Below, one piece after another: positions 18,651 to 28,431 of a stretch of DNA of 64,000 nt; position 1 is the first letter of the stretch; every line of letters starts with the position of its first letter. This DNA comes from an uncultured Poribacteria bacterium (GTDB lineage: Bacteria > Poribacteria > WGA-4E > WGA-3G). The notes beneath the pieces were generated by a model. The model had not been told where the DNA came from and ran no database searches. It saw nothing but the letters and a program-made list of their open reading frames with translations. The position numbers were made by a program, and so were the translations under genes. Where the stretch lies: positions 2,142,630 through 2,206,629 of the forward strand of contig OX638316.1 of the NCBI GenBank assembly GCA_951812525.1, read 5' to 3'.

Positions 18651-20279
18651 TTATACAGGATGTGCTGCCATAATCTGCTCATATTTTTCACGAAACCGCT
18701 GGAGATATTTTCCTTCGCCGTGATAGGCGGCGACATCTGCTGGGTTCGGTTCGATGGGTTCACCGCGTTTCAGGACTGAAGCACTGAAAGACTCAATGTC
18801 AAAAGATTCGGTATCTGCGTTATAGAGTGCGTTCACGCCTGCGACAGCGGCACCGAGGGCTGCGCCTCCCTTTTCCACTGGGAGCGTGGGTCTATTCCAG
18901 ATGCCTGCGACACGCCGCATGATTCCGGGACTGTCCGTCGCTCCGCCTGTCACAAACAGCGGTGCTTGTGTGTGTTTTGTGAAGACCTCGGAGTAAATGT
19001 AAAGGGCAGCGAGGCTCGTCTCAATAATACCGGTATAGTCTCTCGCTAAGGTTTTTTCTGGCGTGGTGCGTATTAGCTCAAATGCACCGGAGACGGGAAA
19101 AGATTCGGTTTTGGGTTGCCAGAACGTCATGAACTGCCCGGGTGCGATTTCTTGTAGTGCTGCTTCTGCGGGTGCGTATTCTTCTTTTGTAAAGCCGTAG
19201 TTGGCTCTCACGGCGTCCCATACCATCGCCCCGTTCGTGCGACATCCGAACATGAAGGGGCGGTTGATGCCGTCATACATGGCGTTGGCGAACCCCTCTG
19301 GGTCGAGTGTGTCGCCGTCCGTTGAGATCATGTTGACGAAACTGGTACCGAGACTCAACAAATCTCCGGCAACAGGAACTTTCGCTTGTGGATTATCGCC
19401 GGAGCCTGCTATCACTGCGCATTCGGGATCGAATCCGTATTTCTGGACGTAATACGCTGCGAGCTTACCGACAACGGAATCTGGGGGCGCGAGTGTTGGC
19501 AATTTCGACTGGAATGCTTCGACACCGCCAGGTAACCCATGAGCGGTTGCTTCTAACAGTGCGGCATCCCATACCTTCGTCCTATAGTTCATGAGCGACA
19601 TGCCGCAGGCGTTGCCGTAGTCGATCGGTACGTTCGCATTGCCCGTTAGCACGGCTGGAATGAAGCTGCTAATCAACTGGATTTTTGTTGTCGCGGCGTA
19701 GTGTTCAGGAGACTGTTCACCGACACGCCGCACGACAGTCCCCGTGAACCGAAGCGGTGCATCCGAACCAGAAAGGTTAATCATCTCCGATTTCCCACCA
19801 ACTCCGTTTCGGACGGCATCGGTTTGTGCAATGGTGTTAGCGGTCATCCAGATTGGGGCGTTGGGATACGAGAACACCTTCTCCAGTTGGGTTTTCAAGT
19901 CGGGAGTATCTTTGGAGTTGTGTGAACCTGTCAGTTGCGCTAAGAGTGTATCTGCGTCGCTGTTCAGATAGACGTGCCCGTGTTGTTGTCCTGAAGTGTT
20001 GATGAGAAGGATGGATTCAAGCGGTACACCGGCTTCGCGCATGTCGTTAAACAGTGCATCGAGTGAGGCGAGGTACATCAATGGCGGTTGCTCTGCTTCG
20101 CCTTCTTCTTTCGGCGGTAGGATATAGTCCTCCCCGATCCCGAATTGGTTGAGTCGTTCATCGGCGCGGTAGTCAAGCGAGTGCTCGAAGTATTTTTCTG
20201 CTGTGTCTATGTCAATGACGACAGCGGATAGGCTTTGTGTGCTTGAATCTAAACCGAGCGCGAGTCTTCTTTTTGACAC
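18651..20279 (-). CDS. FGGY-family carbohydrate kinase, xylulokinase-like
   Basis: This 542-residue sugar kinase has the two-lobed FGGY fold. The ATP-binding N-terminal motif reads LGLDSSTQSLSAVV, the xylulokinase-type signature SGQQHGHVYL is near residue 95, the catalytic Asp lies in VPIDYGNACGMSL, and the C-terminal signature is FVTGGATDSPGIMRRVAGIWNR. It most resembles D-xylulose kinases. The exact sugar cannot be read from sequence alone, and no isomerase or sugar transporter lies next to it. It starts 11 bases downstream of the trxB stop codon on the same strand. Confidence 0.88.
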   Translation of the reverse strand: MSKRRLALGLDSSTQSLSAVVIDIDTAEKYFEHSLDYRADERLNQFGIGEDYILPPKEEGEAEQPPLMYLASLDALFNDMREAGVPLESILLINTSGQQHGHVYLNSDADTLLAQLTGSHNSKDTPDLKTQLEKVFSYPNAPIWMTANTIAQTDAVRNGVGGKSEMINLSGSDAPLRFTGTVVRRVGEQSPEHYAATTKIQLISSFIPAVLTGNANVPIDYGNACGMSLMNYRTKVWDAALLEATAHGLPGGVEAFQSKLPTLAPPDSVVGKLAAYYVQKYGFDPECAVIAGSGDNPQAKVPVAGDLLSLGTSFVNMISTDGDTLDPEGFANAMYDGINRPFMFGCRTNGAMVWDAVRANYGFTKEEYAPAEAALQEIAPGQFMTFWQPKTESFPVSGAFELIRTTPEKTLARDYTGIIETSLAALYIYSEVFTKHTQAPLFVTGGATDSPGIMRRVAGIWNRPTLPVEKGGAALGAAVAGVNALYNADTESFDIESFSASVLKRGEPIEPNPADVAAYHGEGKYLQRFREKYEQIMAAHPV

Positions 20280-20290
20280 AAGTTCCTCCG

Positions 20291-21253
20291 TTAATTCCCC
20301 GGATAGGCGCGGTTTTCCACTTCTGCGACGAATTTTTCAGCGGCGATAGCGGCTGCGGCACCTGCACCGGCAGCGGTAATCGCTTGACGGAACACGTGGT
20401 CATGCACATCACCAGCGGCATAAACGCCGTTTATGTTTGTGCGTTGCATCTCGTCGACAATGATGTACCCTTGTTCGTCCATATTTATGACATCTGTGAA
20501 CAGCTCTGTGTTCGGAATATGTCCTACAAAGATGAATACACCGTCGATCGGGAAGAGTTGTGTCTCCCCGGTTTTAACGTTTTTGAGGGTGGCACCGGTC
20601 ACTTTTTCTGTATCACCCTTTATCTCTTCGACGACGGTATCCCAGATAAACTTGATTTTGTCGTTTTTGAAGGCACGTTCTTGCATAATCTGGCTTGCCC
20701 GAAGCTGATCCCGTCGGTGGACGATGTATACCTCGGATGCGTATTTGGTTAGAAAGATGCCTTCTTCTAATGCTGCGTCACCGCCGCCGACAACGATAAG
20801 TCGCTGGTTTTGGAAGAAGAATCCGTCGCAAGTGGCGCAGTATGAGACACCGCGCCCGCCGTATTCCTCTTCACCAGGGATATCGAGTGTACGCGGTGAG
20901 GCACCGGTGCATATAATCACGGATTTGGCGCGGTATTCTTTCTCGTAGGTCGTAATGGCGAACGGGTGTTGGGAAAAGTCGACCGCTGTCACGGTGTCGA
21001 ATTTAACTTCGGTGCCGAACCGCTCTGCCTGTTCTTGCATGCCTTGTATGAATACACCGGCTTCATTGCCGAAGAAACCTGGATAGTTTTCCAAGTCAAG
21101 GGTCAAGGAGAGTTGCCCACCGAGGGCATCACCTGTGATAAGGACAGGTTCAAGCATCGCGCGGGAGGTGTAGACACCTGCGGCAAAACCGGCGGTTCCA
21201 CCACCAATTATCACAATATTTCGATCTTCTATGTTATTTGTATTAGTGTTCAT
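20291..21253 (-). CDS. trxB: thioredoxin reductase
   Basis: This 320-residue flavoenzyme has the FAD-binding GGGTAGFAA near residue 17, the redox-active CATC (SYCATCDG, near residue 137), the NADPH-binding GGGDAALEEG and the C-terminal FAD motif GVYAAGDVHD. The length and motif order are those of bacterial low-molecular-weight thioredoxin reductase, which passes electrons from NADPH to thioredoxin. No thioredoxin gene is adjacent. It may supply reducing power to redox enzymes encoded nearby such as MsrA, but that is inference. Confidence 0.95.
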   Translation of the reverse strand: MNTNTNNIEDRNIVIIGGGTAGFAAGVYTSRAMLEPVLITGDALGGQLSLTLDLENYPGFFGNEAGVFIQGMQEQAERFGTEVKFDTVTAVDFSQHPFAITTYEKEYRAKSVIICTGASPRTLDIPGEEEYGGRGVSYCATCDGFFFQNQRLIVVGGGDAALEEGIFLTKYASEVYIVHRRDQLRASQIMQERAFKNDKIKFIWDTVVEEIKGDTEKVTGATLKNVKTGETQLFPIDGVFIFVGHIPNTELFTDVINMDEQGYIIVDEMQRTNINGVYAAGDVHDHVFRQAITAAGAGAAAAIAAEKFVAEVENRAYPGN

Positions 21254-21374
21254 ATTTTTAATTTTCCACCAAGCGATGGTTTATAGTCTTGGTTTCGCAA
21301 GGGTTTTCGGTTAAATCCTGCAAGCCTACGTTGTGGCTTGCTTAGCGCAGAATTAAGATTTCTCATTTCCAGTA

Positions 21375-22199
21375 TCAAGCACAGATGAGTCTCGGAATTC
21401 CGTCAATAATTGGGTAACGTTGCTCGCACGTTTCGCAGAAGAGACTGTGTTCTTCCCATGCGATTTCGCTTTTACACTGCGGGCAGACGAGAATTTCCTG
21501 TAATGTTTTTCTCTGACGACTTCGGTTTCCTTTTGCCAAGAACGCTTTAGCCCGAGAAACGATGCTCCGTGGCACTATGCTTTTAAGCAGTGGTAGCCAC
21601 TGACTTTCTGCGGTGGCATCTTTACCTGATGCGATGAACTTCTCAAGCGTCTCTGGAGATTCCAGATCCAGCGGTGAGTTTTGTTCTTTTAGTATCTCAT
21701 AGTCTATTTCGTCTTCCCATTCGTATTGGACGAGGAAAAGGTTGTGATGCGTAATGTGAAACCGTTTCCAGTGCTTGTCTTTTACCGCCAGTGTGTGAAA
21801 GAGTTGTCCAAATTCGGGACGCTTGCGGTTCTTTTGAAGTATCAGACGGTTATCAATCAGGTTGACTACCCAGTTGTGATAGTGCCATCCGTAAATCCGC
21901 TCGCCTATTTCAGAGGGCGTTTCAATGTAGCCCCGGTTCGCCACGCGCATTAATTCGGCGATAAGTTGTTTCGGATCTTCGACGTGTTCCAGCACGTGTG
22001 CACAGATGACGTAATCGAACGCCTTGTTGGCGAATGGGAGAAACTGTCCGTCTGCTTCTACGATGGGTCGATCAGCGATAATTTTACCACCGCGCTGTTC
22101 ATCGTCCTCTATGAATTTGTCACACAAGACATCGGAACGTGTTTTTGGATTATGACCACTTCCTATCTCTAAGACAAAATCGTCGGCGCGAATGTTCAT
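21375..22199 (-). CDS. class I SAM methyltransferase with Trm112-like zinc ribbon
   Basis: This 274-residue protein has a Rossmann methyltransferase domain. The SAM loop reads VLEIGSGHNPKT, followed by FDYVICAHVLEHVEDP. It ends in a Trm112-like zinc ribbon (CPQCKSEI, then CETCEQRYPIIDGIPRL), a combination common in methyltransferases acting on lipids, sugars or small molecules. Its start overlaps the stop of the next methyltransferase gene by four bases, so the two are a coupled pair. The substrate is unknown. Confidence 0.85.
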   Translation of the reverse strand: MNIRADDFVLEIGSGHNPKTRSDVLCDKFIEDDEQRGGKIIADRPIVEADGQFLPFANKAFDYVICAHVLEHVEDPKQLIAELMRVANRGYIETPSEIGERIYGWHYHNWVVNLIDNRLILQKNRKRPEFGQLFHTLAVKDKHWKRFHITHHNLFLVQYEWEDEIDYEILKEQNSPLDLESPETLEKFIASGKDATAESQWLPLLKSIVPRSIVSRAKAFLAKGNRSRQRKTLQEILVCPQCKSEIAWEEHSLFCETCEQRYPIIDGIPRLICA

Positions 22200-23026
22200 T
22201 TCTGGACGACCATGGTGATATAGGGGCTCAGATACGGCAAAGTGCCTGCAATAATTCTGCCTTTTATACCAAACCCGACAGCCTTTTTGACGATAGTAAG
22301 CCCGTTCAATCGGAAGAATTGGGCGAGATCGATTGGACTCGCATAATACGCGCTGTCTGCATCGCCGCCGATGGCGTCTGCCTGCAAATCGGGTTCCCGA
22401 TAAATAAAGCGCGGTGATTTCGCAAAAAATCGCTTCCGCACATAGAGTTGACAGTTTCGTATAAACTGTTTGAGTGCTTGCTGCTTTGTTTCACCCCAAA
22501 CGGGTCTGCCAGACTTGCCTGACATCAGGGATAGCCAGTCGAAAAATGGGATTAAGGGTGAACAGAGATTCGGTCCAGAAAGCACAATTTTTCCGCCCTT
22601 GCGGACAACCCGTATCATTTCGGTTATTGCTGTCTCTACGTCGGGCAGGTGTTCAATCAGTTCGTTTGAGCAGATAACATCGAAGGACTCGTCTTTAAAA
22701 GGCATCTCTATTACGTCACAAACATGATATCTGAGCCGCGGATTTTCCCAATCCCGTGCTTCCTCAAGGAAGAGCGGGGAGATGTCTGTACCGACGACAT
22801 CGAAGTCCGCCTGATTAAGGAGCCGCGCCGAGATCCCGTTTCCGCATCCCAAGTCGAGTATCTTAGAACCCGGAGGCGCGTGACGTACCACCAATTCTAC
22901 GTAGTGTCGGAGATAGACTTCGTCGTGTGCGTCTAAAAGTTTCTTGTAAGTTTCCGATGTTTCGTAGAATTCGCGCATCCGCTGGCGAGTTGACAGTGGT
23001 GTTTCAGATACCGGTGTTCCGAGCAT
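22196..23026 (-). CDS. class I SAM methyltransferase
   Basis: This 276-residue protein has the SAM-binding loop ILDLGCGNGISARLL, DIS at the end of strand 2, and the post-II motif FDVICSNELIEHLPD. The C-terminal half resembles polysaccharide- or polyketide-associated methyltransferases and ends in a hydrophobic stretch. It is coupled (ATGA overlap) to the zinc-ribbon methyltransferase downstream. No glycosyltransferase is in the pair, so the substrate is open. Confidence 0.85.
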   Translation of the reverse strand: MLGTPVSETPLSTRQRMREFYETSETYKKLLDAHDEVYLRHYVELVVRHAPPGSKILDLGCGNGISARLLNQADFDVVGTDISPLFLEEARDWENPRLRYHVCDVIEMPFKDESFDVICSNELIEHLPDVETAITEMIRVVRKGGKIVLSGPNLCSPLIPFFDWLSLMSGKSGRPVWGETKQQALKQFIRNCQLYVRKRFFAKSPRFIYREPDLQADAIGGDADSAYYASPIDLAQFFRLNGLTIVKKAVGFGIKGRIIAGTLPYLSPYITMVVQK

Positions 23027-23053
23027 ATATGTCTAAGTTTCTGAGTGCAAACA

Positions 23054-23157
23054 CGTTGGGTTTCACTTGTGTTTTGATGATTTCAGGTTTTTTGATGAAC
23101 CTTGAAAATCATCTGTTCTGTGCGATTTTTCGTGAGGGACCGTTCAACCCAACCTAC
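23054..23157. repeat. MITE-like dispersed element, copy C
   Basis: This 104-base copy has ends CGTTGGGTTTCAC and CGTTCAACCCAACCTAC. It lies 54 bases beyond the stop codon of the minus-strand cupin gene. The interior is unrelated to copies A and D. Confidence 0.6.
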
Positions 23158-23211
23158 ATGCTACTCAAGAAACCCTCTAAATCCCCTTATCAGGAGGACT
23201 TGCTTGATGGT

Positions 23212-23613
23212 TTATGAGCGGAGCGTGTTCCAGGGTGCCTCATCGAAGACATCAATGAGTTGGTATCCCTCATCGCCTTTAGATGGACTCAGGGTAACAA
23301 ACAGCTTCGCAGACTGAGAAGAGACGTTAAAGGATGCATGGACCATGTCTGCGGGAATGAACACCGAGTCGCCTGCGTTAAGTACCTGTTTCTTATCTTC
23401 GAGCCACTGTTCCACACTGCCTTCTATAACGTAAATGACCTCTTCTTGCTCAGGATGTTTGTGGAAATCGTGTCCGTATCCGGGCGAGAGGGTTACTTCC
23501 ATGGCGACGATGTCTTTGGCGTTTGTGCTCTCTGGACGACTGAGCCAACCAATTGTTCCCCAGTCAAGTTCGTCTCGTTCTACGTCGGCAGACGCAATAA
23601 ATTTTCCGTTCAT
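23212..23613 (-). CDS. cupin-domain protein
   Basis: This 133-residue single-domain cupin contains the metal-site motif 1 (HDFHKHPEQEEVIYVIEG) and motif 2 (GDSVFIPADMVHA). Small cupins of this type bind a metal and act as isomerases, dioxygenases or sensors of small ligands. No active-site feature fixes the substrate. It stands alone with no coupled neighbour. Confidence 0.85.
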   Translation of the reverse strand: MNGKFIASADVERDELDWGTIGWLSRPESTNAKDIVAMEVTLSPGYGHDFHKHPEQEEVIYVIEGSVEQWLEDKKQVLNAGDSVFIPADMVHASFNVSSQSAKLFVTLSPSKGDEGYQLIDVFDEAPWNTLRS

Positions 23614-23692
23614 AAAGTTATAAATTCTCCTTTTTGGTAGATAAAGAGATAGATGCGGTTTTAAACCGCACCTGATTGCAAAAAGTTTACGT

Positions 23693-24457
23693 TTACCTTT
23701 GAGATTTTAGCGTTCCCCACGTTGTGGATAATTTCCCAAGCGGATCGACCGGGGTCGTCATACCGATGTCCATCTCTGCGATAATTTCGTCTTCACTCAA
23801 GGCACGGTTCCAGACGCGAACTTCGTCAATGAGTCCGAGGAATTGACGATTGTTTTCGTGTGTTTTCCCGACGAGGACATCAGCGGTATCAGCAGTTCCC
23901 GGCAAAGGATTTTGACCAGCAAATTCACCAACGTTTTCACCGTTAAGCCAGTACCGGTGAACGCCGTCGTCTACGTGCGCTACGACATGCTGCCACTCGT
24001 TGAGTAAAACTGTTCCATTGCAAACGCTACCGCTGCCACCCGCACTGAGGTGGAGACATTCACTCGGAAATTCGGTGTAGAAACTGTAGGAGCGGGGACC
24101 ATTCCCTTTCGCGACAATACCTTGCCACCGTTGAGCGTTAGGACCTTGATGGCGTTCAGCGTTAATCCAAGCCATGACTGTGACACCCTCGTCAACGCTA
24201 AGAATATCGGCGTGTGGCACTTCAACCCAGTCGGTATCACCGTTCAGTTTGAGTGCTTTACCGAATTTACCGTCAACCAGCTCAGGCGCGCCAGCGGTGG
24301 TGCCATCATTTCCGTATTGCGAGTGATCTGTAACCGTATCGCCGTCAAGTTCATCAAAAGAGAAATAGAGGATAAGTGAGTCATCAGACGAATCAGCAGC
24401 GTAGGCAAAAGATGCCGTTAGTGCAACAATTGCTAATGTAGAGAGAAATAGTTTCAT
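23693..24457 (-). CDS. secreted LamG/concanavalin-fold protein with VDP-TTWG tail
   Basis: This 254-residue protein has a signal peptide ending AYA (residues 1-20) and one LamG/concanavalin A-like domain: LILYFSFDELDGDTVTDHS, then the typical VTVMAWINA, YWLNGENVG and LIDEVRVWNRALSEDEI. The last residues (PVDPLGKLSTTWGTLK, then SQR) form a tail shared with four other secreted proteins in the window. LamG domains usually bind carbohydrate or protein partners outside the cell. It is a tandem paralogue of the gene at 24550-25323, with long identical stretches such as GPRSYSFYTEFPSECLHLS. Confidence 0.85.
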   Translation of the reverse strand: MKLFLSTLAIVALTASFAYAADSSDDSLILYFSFDELDGDTVTDHSQYGNDGTTAGAPELVDGKFGKALKLNGDTDWVEVPHADILSVDEGVTVMAWINAERHQGPNAQRWQGIVAKGNGPRSYSFYTEFPSECLHLSAGGSGSVCNGTVLLNEWQHVVAHVDDGVHRYWLNGENVGEFAGQNPLPGTADTADVLVGKTHENNRQFLGLIDEVRVWNRALSEDEIIAEMDIGMTTPVDPLGKLSTTWGTLKSQR

Positions 24458-24549
24458 TTTTTCTCCTTAATTCGATGGCAGAAGGTGCGCGCTTAGATTT
24501 CATAGGGGTTAAACCTTACAAGAATCAGAAGCGCGCAGGTAGACGAATT

Positions 24550-25323
24550 TTATCGTTGTGAGGTCTTCAGATGTCCCCAAGTTGTGGTGATTTTCTGGCG
24601 TGGATCGACGGCGAAGATCTCAAAAAAGCCGCTCTCCATGTGATCAATTACTTCATCCTCAGTCAAGGCACGGTTCCAGATGCGGACTTCGTCAATGAGT
24701 CCGAGGAATTCGCGTTGCCCTTCGTGTGTTTTTCCAACGAGGACATCAGCCGTATCGGCTTTACCGGGCGGGGGTGGTTTTCCGGGGAAATCGCCCACAT
24801 TCTCGCCGTTTATCCAATACCGATGTGTGCCGTCATCAACTTGTGCGACGACGTGTTGCCACTCATCAAGTGCGACTTTTCCATTGCAAACGCTTCCTGA
24901 ACCGCCGACACTGAGGTGCAGGCATTCGCTCGGAAATTCGGTGTAGAAACTATAGGAGCGGGGTCCGTTGCTCTTGGCAACGATACCTTGCCACCGCTGT
25001 CCACCGGGACCTTGATGGCGTTCTGTGTTAATCCATGCCATAACAGTGACGCTCTCATCAACGGTAAGGATTTCCTCGTGTGGTACGACGACCCAGTCGT
25101 CTTGACCGTTAAGTTGCAGTGCTTTGCCGAATTTGCCCTCAACATGCTTCGGCGCGCCAACGATTTCGCCGTTGTTCTCATACTTTGAATGGTCGATGGC
25201 TTGATCGCCGTCGACTTCATCGAATGAGAAATAGAGAATGAGCGAATCCTCTGGCTCATTTAACGCGTAGGCAGAAGTTGCTGCAAACGCGATGAGGGTT
25301 AGAATAACAAATAGGTTTCTCAT
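24550..25323 (-). CDS. secreted LamG/concanavalin-fold protein with VDP-TTWG tail (paralogue)
   Basis: This 257-residue protein is a close paralogue of its neighbour: a signal peptide ending AYA, one LamG domain ending in LIDEVRIWNRALTEDEV, and the C-terminal tail AVDPRQKITTTWGHLK plus TSQR. The two genes are about 90 bases apart, so they arose by tandem duplication. Conserved cysteines (SECLHLS and VCNG) could form a disulphide, consistent with an exported location. No catalytic motif is visible. Confidence 0.85.
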   Translation of the reverse strand: MRNLFVILTLIAFAATSAYALNEPEDSLILYFSFDEVDGDQAIDHSKYENNGEIVGAPKHVEGKFGKALQLNGQDDWVVVPHEEILTVDESVTVMAWINTERHQGPGGQRWQGIVAKSNGPRSYSFYTEFPSECLHLSVGGSGSVCNGKVALDEWQHVVAQVDDGTHRYWINGENVGDFPGKPPPPGKADTADVLVGKTHEGQREFLGLIDEVRIWNRALTEDEVIDHMESGFFEIFAVDPRQKITTTWGHLKTSQR

Positions 25324-25392
25324 TTTACCTCCATAAAAGTCCCCTTAAGACAGAACAAGGGACATGCCCGCCTGCCAAGTGGAGAATTTTAA

Positions 25393-27093
25393 CTAATCTA
25401 TTGGAACAATTTCACTCGCTTCAATCGCTATAAACCTTCGATTGACAGGGAGATGTGTCTCCCGGTCAATGTGTCCGCTGGTCCAACGGATTTCAAGGCG
25501 TTCAATCTGTTCCGCTTTACCAACGCCAAAATGGGTGCGTAGATCGTGGAAGGAGAGATAACTCCCACCACTCTGCACCTCCCGATATTGGATGTGCGTT
25601 TCGGTTACGATCTTGATTCTCGCACCGATTCCAGAACGATTGCTTTTCTGACCGACAACCTGAATTTGTATCCAATTATTTTGGTTGCCGACCACATTTT
25701 GGAGCAGGTCTGGACGCTGGTTGCAGTTGGTGACGAGGATATCAAGGTCTCCGTCGTTGTCATAATCACCGACAGCAGCACCACGACTGACTTTTTCCAG
25801 TGCTAAACCGTCTATCTCTGACGTAACATTGACGAACGTGCCGTCGCCGCCATTCCTGAACAGTAGATTCCGCTGCGGATAGCGAACATGCTTCTCTAGA
25901 ACGGTAATATTGTCCATCAAATGTCCATTGGCGACAAAGATGTCTTGGTATCCGTCATTGTCGTAGTCAAAGAATCTAATGCCCCATCCCAGATAGCCGT
26001 GTGTTACCTCTGCGATGCCTGACGTAATTGTATTATCGGTAAAGAAGGTGCCGTCGTGGTTGTGGTAAACGGTGTTGGTTTCGGTCTGGTAATTGCTGAC
26101 GGTCAGATCGAGCTTTCCGTCGTTGTTGTAGTCACCGAAATCCGTTCCCATTCCGGCTTCCTCTTTACCCATATCATTATAGCATACGCCTGAAAATAAT
26201 GCAACCTCTAAAAAGTTGCCGTTTCCGTTGTTTTGGAATAGAAAATTCGGGTCCTGATCGTTTGCGACGTAGAGGTCTATATCGCCATCGGTGTCGTAAT
26301 CCCCGAATGTTACGCCTAATCCGTGTTGGGGGTGTAGGTCTGACGAACGGAATAAGTTTGACATATCCGTGAATGTGCCGTTCCCGTTATTTTTATAGAA
26401 AGTATCGTGAACCGCTGGATACGCGTGCGGTCCGCAGTAGACATGGACTCCCCGCTCCTCACATCGGATGTCATTCTCCGGTGTGTATGCGGCATAGTTG
26501 GCTACGTAGAGATCCAAGTGTCCATCGTTATCGACATCAGCGAAGGCACAACTTGTTCCCCAGTTTGGATTGCCAACTCCGGTATGGGTTGTCACGTCTG
26601 TGAAGGTGCCGTCACCGTTGTTTTGATAGAGCTGATCTTCACCGAAGTTGGTGACGTACAGATCAAGGTCTCCGTCGTTGTCGTAATCAGCAACAGTCGC
26701 GCCGGTGCCATAAGCCGTGCTACCTACGCCTGCTTCCTCAGTGACATCGGTGAAAGTTCCGTCTCCGTTGTTTCGGTAGAGTGTATTGGGTTGTGCGTGG
26801 TTTGATGGGTTGTCTGTCTGGATTGCGCCGTTGACGAAGTAGATATCGAGATCGCCGTCGTTGTCGTAGTCGAAGAATCCGCCACCGGATCCGAGAAATT
26901 CGTTGAAGAGTCGTAAGCCGCTCCTGCCGTCGGTATGCACGAACGTCAATCCTGCGGTGTCGGTAGTGTCGATGAAAATTTGTTCTGCTGGCGCAGTTGG
27001 GCAATATAGGGAGCTTATGAATATCGCTATAATTACAGATGCGAGGAGATGATAGAACGGGACGATTCTGTTAGGGAGGTAGTTGTTTCGCAT
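25393..27093 (-). CDS. secreted FG-GAP/ASPIC-UnbV (CRTAC1-type) protein
   Basis: This 566-residue protein has an N-terminal hydrophobic signal segment (residues 10-35). About seven FG-GAP/VCBS repeats follow, each with a calcium-loop motif such as DYDNDGDLDIYFVNG or DVDNDGHLDLYVANY. The C-terminal ASPIC/UnbV domain contains RSGIGARIKIV and LRTHFGVGKAEQIERLEIRW. The repeats are expected to fold as an integrin-alpha-like beta propeller binding calcium outside the cell. The function is unknown; binding or adhesion is likely. It follows the TPR gene by 10 bases, so the two form an operon. A second member is at 58637-60307. Confidence 0.87.
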   Translation of the reverse strand: MRNNYLPNRIVPFYHLLASVIIAIFISSLYCPTAPAEQIFIDTTDTAGLTFVHTDGRSGLRLFNEFLGSGGGFFDYDNDGDLDIYFVNGAIQTDNPSNHAQPNTLYRNNGDGTFTDVTEEAGVGSTAYGTGATVADYDNDGDLDLYVTNFGEDQLYQNNGDGTFTDVTTHTGVGNPNWGTSCAFADVDNDGHLDLYVANYAAYTPENDIRCEERGVHVYCGPHAYPAVHDTFYKNNGNGTFTDMSNLFRSSDLHPQHGLGVTFGDYDTDGDIDLYVANDQDPNFLFQNNGNGNFLEVALFSGVCYNDMGKEEAGMGTDFGDYNNDGKLDLTVSNYQTETNTVYHNHDGTFFTDNTITSGIAEVTHGYLGWGIRFFDYDNDGYQDIFVANGHLMDNITVLEKHVRYPQRNLLFRNGGDGTFVNVTSEIDGLALEKVSRGAAVGDYDNDGDLDILVTNCNQRPDLLQNVVGNQNNWIQIQVVGQKSNRSGIGARIKIVTETHIQYREVQSGGSYLSFHDLRTHFGVGKAEQIERLEIRWTSGHIDRETHLPVNRRFIAIEASEIVPID

Positions 27094-27103
27094 AAAGGTA
27101 GGC

Positions 27104-28372
27104 TCATCGTGTCGTTTTCGGATTTTTCTTTAGACGTTCCAAGTTATGCAGTGCCTTCCAAGCGTCGTCATCATCAGGTTCAATCTGGACGATGTGTCGG
27201 TAGGCATCTATTGCCTTCTGAAGGTGTCCTTGTTGTGTGTAAATTTCGGCTAATCCGTGATACGCCAGTGTAAGTTGTGGCATTTCCTCTATTGCTTTGT
27301 GTAGGTGCGATTCTGCTTTATCGAACGCCTTTATTAAGGTGTAGAGCCAGCCCAATCGGACGTGTGCTTCTACGGCGTTTGGATTCAATTCGAGGACTTT
27401 CTGGAAGAGTGGTATCGCCTGCTCAGGCATGTTGAGGTTCATGTAGAGTCGTGCCAGTTTGTCGTATCCGGTTGTAAAGGTTGGGTTCAACCGTATCAGT
27501 GCCTGATATGTAGCGATTGCGGCAGTGGTATGTTTGTGTGCGAGGTGAATCTCTGCTAATTTCAGTCGAAGCGTGGTATTCGTAGGATCTTCCGCCAATG
27601 CGCTTTCGATTGCGTACGTCCGATCATAGTAAGTTTTCATCAGTTGGAACGACTTGAGTTGTTGTGTTGCTGCTGCGGTATTTCCAAGTAGCCTGTATGC
27701 CTTGGCAAGATTATAGTAGACGCTCTGAACGTAAGGTTTTTTCTCGATTGCCGTCTGATAATGCGCCACCGCTTGTTCGGGTTTGTGCTGCATGAGGGCA
27801 ATCAAGCCGAGCCATTCGTAGACTTCGGCGAAATCGGGATTGTATGCGAGGGTCTGTTTGAAGGCGGTGAGTGCGGCGTCGAACTTTGCTTGGTGTGTGT
27901 AGATGTATCCGAGTCGGTAGTGCGTATCGGCGTCGGTTGGACATCTCTGGACGGCTTCTGTGGCGTGTTGTTCTGCGATGTCCAATTTGCTCTGCTTGCA
28001 GTAGATTTCGGACAGAGCGAGGTGGGTTAGTCCGTAAAGCCGGTCGTTTGTTGAGGCATCATTTGTGTCTGCAATTGTAAAGATTTGGTTGAACGTCTCA
28101 ATTGCTAATTCCAATTCGTCTTGCAACTTATAGACGTTCGCGAGTTGGAAACGAGCAGCTGCATTTGTCGGTTGCCGGGATAAGATCGATTTAAAGGTAT
28201 CTACTGCCTGTGGGTAGAGTCGCAGTTTGACGTACGCCACACCTTGTTGAAATTCTGGTGGCGTTTCAGTCCTGCTGACGGAAGGCGTGAGAAAAAAAAT
28301 AGTGGTCAGGATCAGGACCGAATGAATACACTTTTTAGGCATCCAGTGATTGTGTTTGCGACCTGCTTCCAT
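27104..28372 (-). CDS. exported TPR-repeat protein
   Basis: This 422-residue protein has an N-terminal hydrophobic segment (about residues 14-32) and then about ten tetratricopeptide repeats through to the C-terminus, for example AYVKLRLYPQAVDTFKSIL, DTHYRLGYIYTHQAKFDAAL and AYHGLAEIYTQQGHLQKAID. ATG 28372 is chosen because AGGA lies eight bases upstream. Starts at 28342 and, overlapping the CMD gene, 28465 are also in frame. It lies directly before the CRTAC1-type gene, and TPR plus FG-GAP/UnbV is a recurring pairing. I infer that it helps assemble or present that protein. Confidence 0.82.
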   Translation of the reverse strand: MEAGRKHNHWMPKKCIHSVLILTTIFFLTPSVSRTETPPEFQQGVAYVKLRLYPQAVDTFKSILSRQPTNAAARFQLANVYKLQDELELAIETFNQIFTIADTNDASTNDRLYGLTHLALSEIYCKQSKLDIAEQHATEAVQRCPTDADTHYRLGYIYTHQAKFDAALTAFKQTLAYNPDFAEVYEWLGLIALMQHKPEQAVAHYQTAIEKKPYVQSVYYNLAKAYRLLGNTAAATQQLKSFQLMKTYYDRTYAIESALAEDPTNTTLRLKLAEIHLAHKHTTAAIATYQALIRLNPTFTTGYDKLARLYMNLNMPEQAIPLFQKVLELNPNAVEAHVRLGWLYTLIKAFDKAESHLHKAIEEMPQLTLAYHGLAEIYTQQGHLQKAIDAYRHIVQIEPDDDDAWKALHNLERLKKNPKTTR

Positions 28373-28387
28373 GCCGAATTTCCTGAG

Positions 28388-28416
28388 CAAATTTTGCCCA
28401 CATGTGGCAAAATTTG
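28388..28416. repeat. 29-base palindrome, CAAATTTTGCC arms
   Basis: CAAATTTTGCC and GGCAAAATTTG are perfect inverted arms around the seven-base centre CACATGT. It sits between the stop of the CMD gene and the start of the TPR gene. Related ATTTTGC sequences recur at 28833-28930. Confidence 0.7.
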
Positions 28417-28431
28417 TCTTAGTTTTGCATT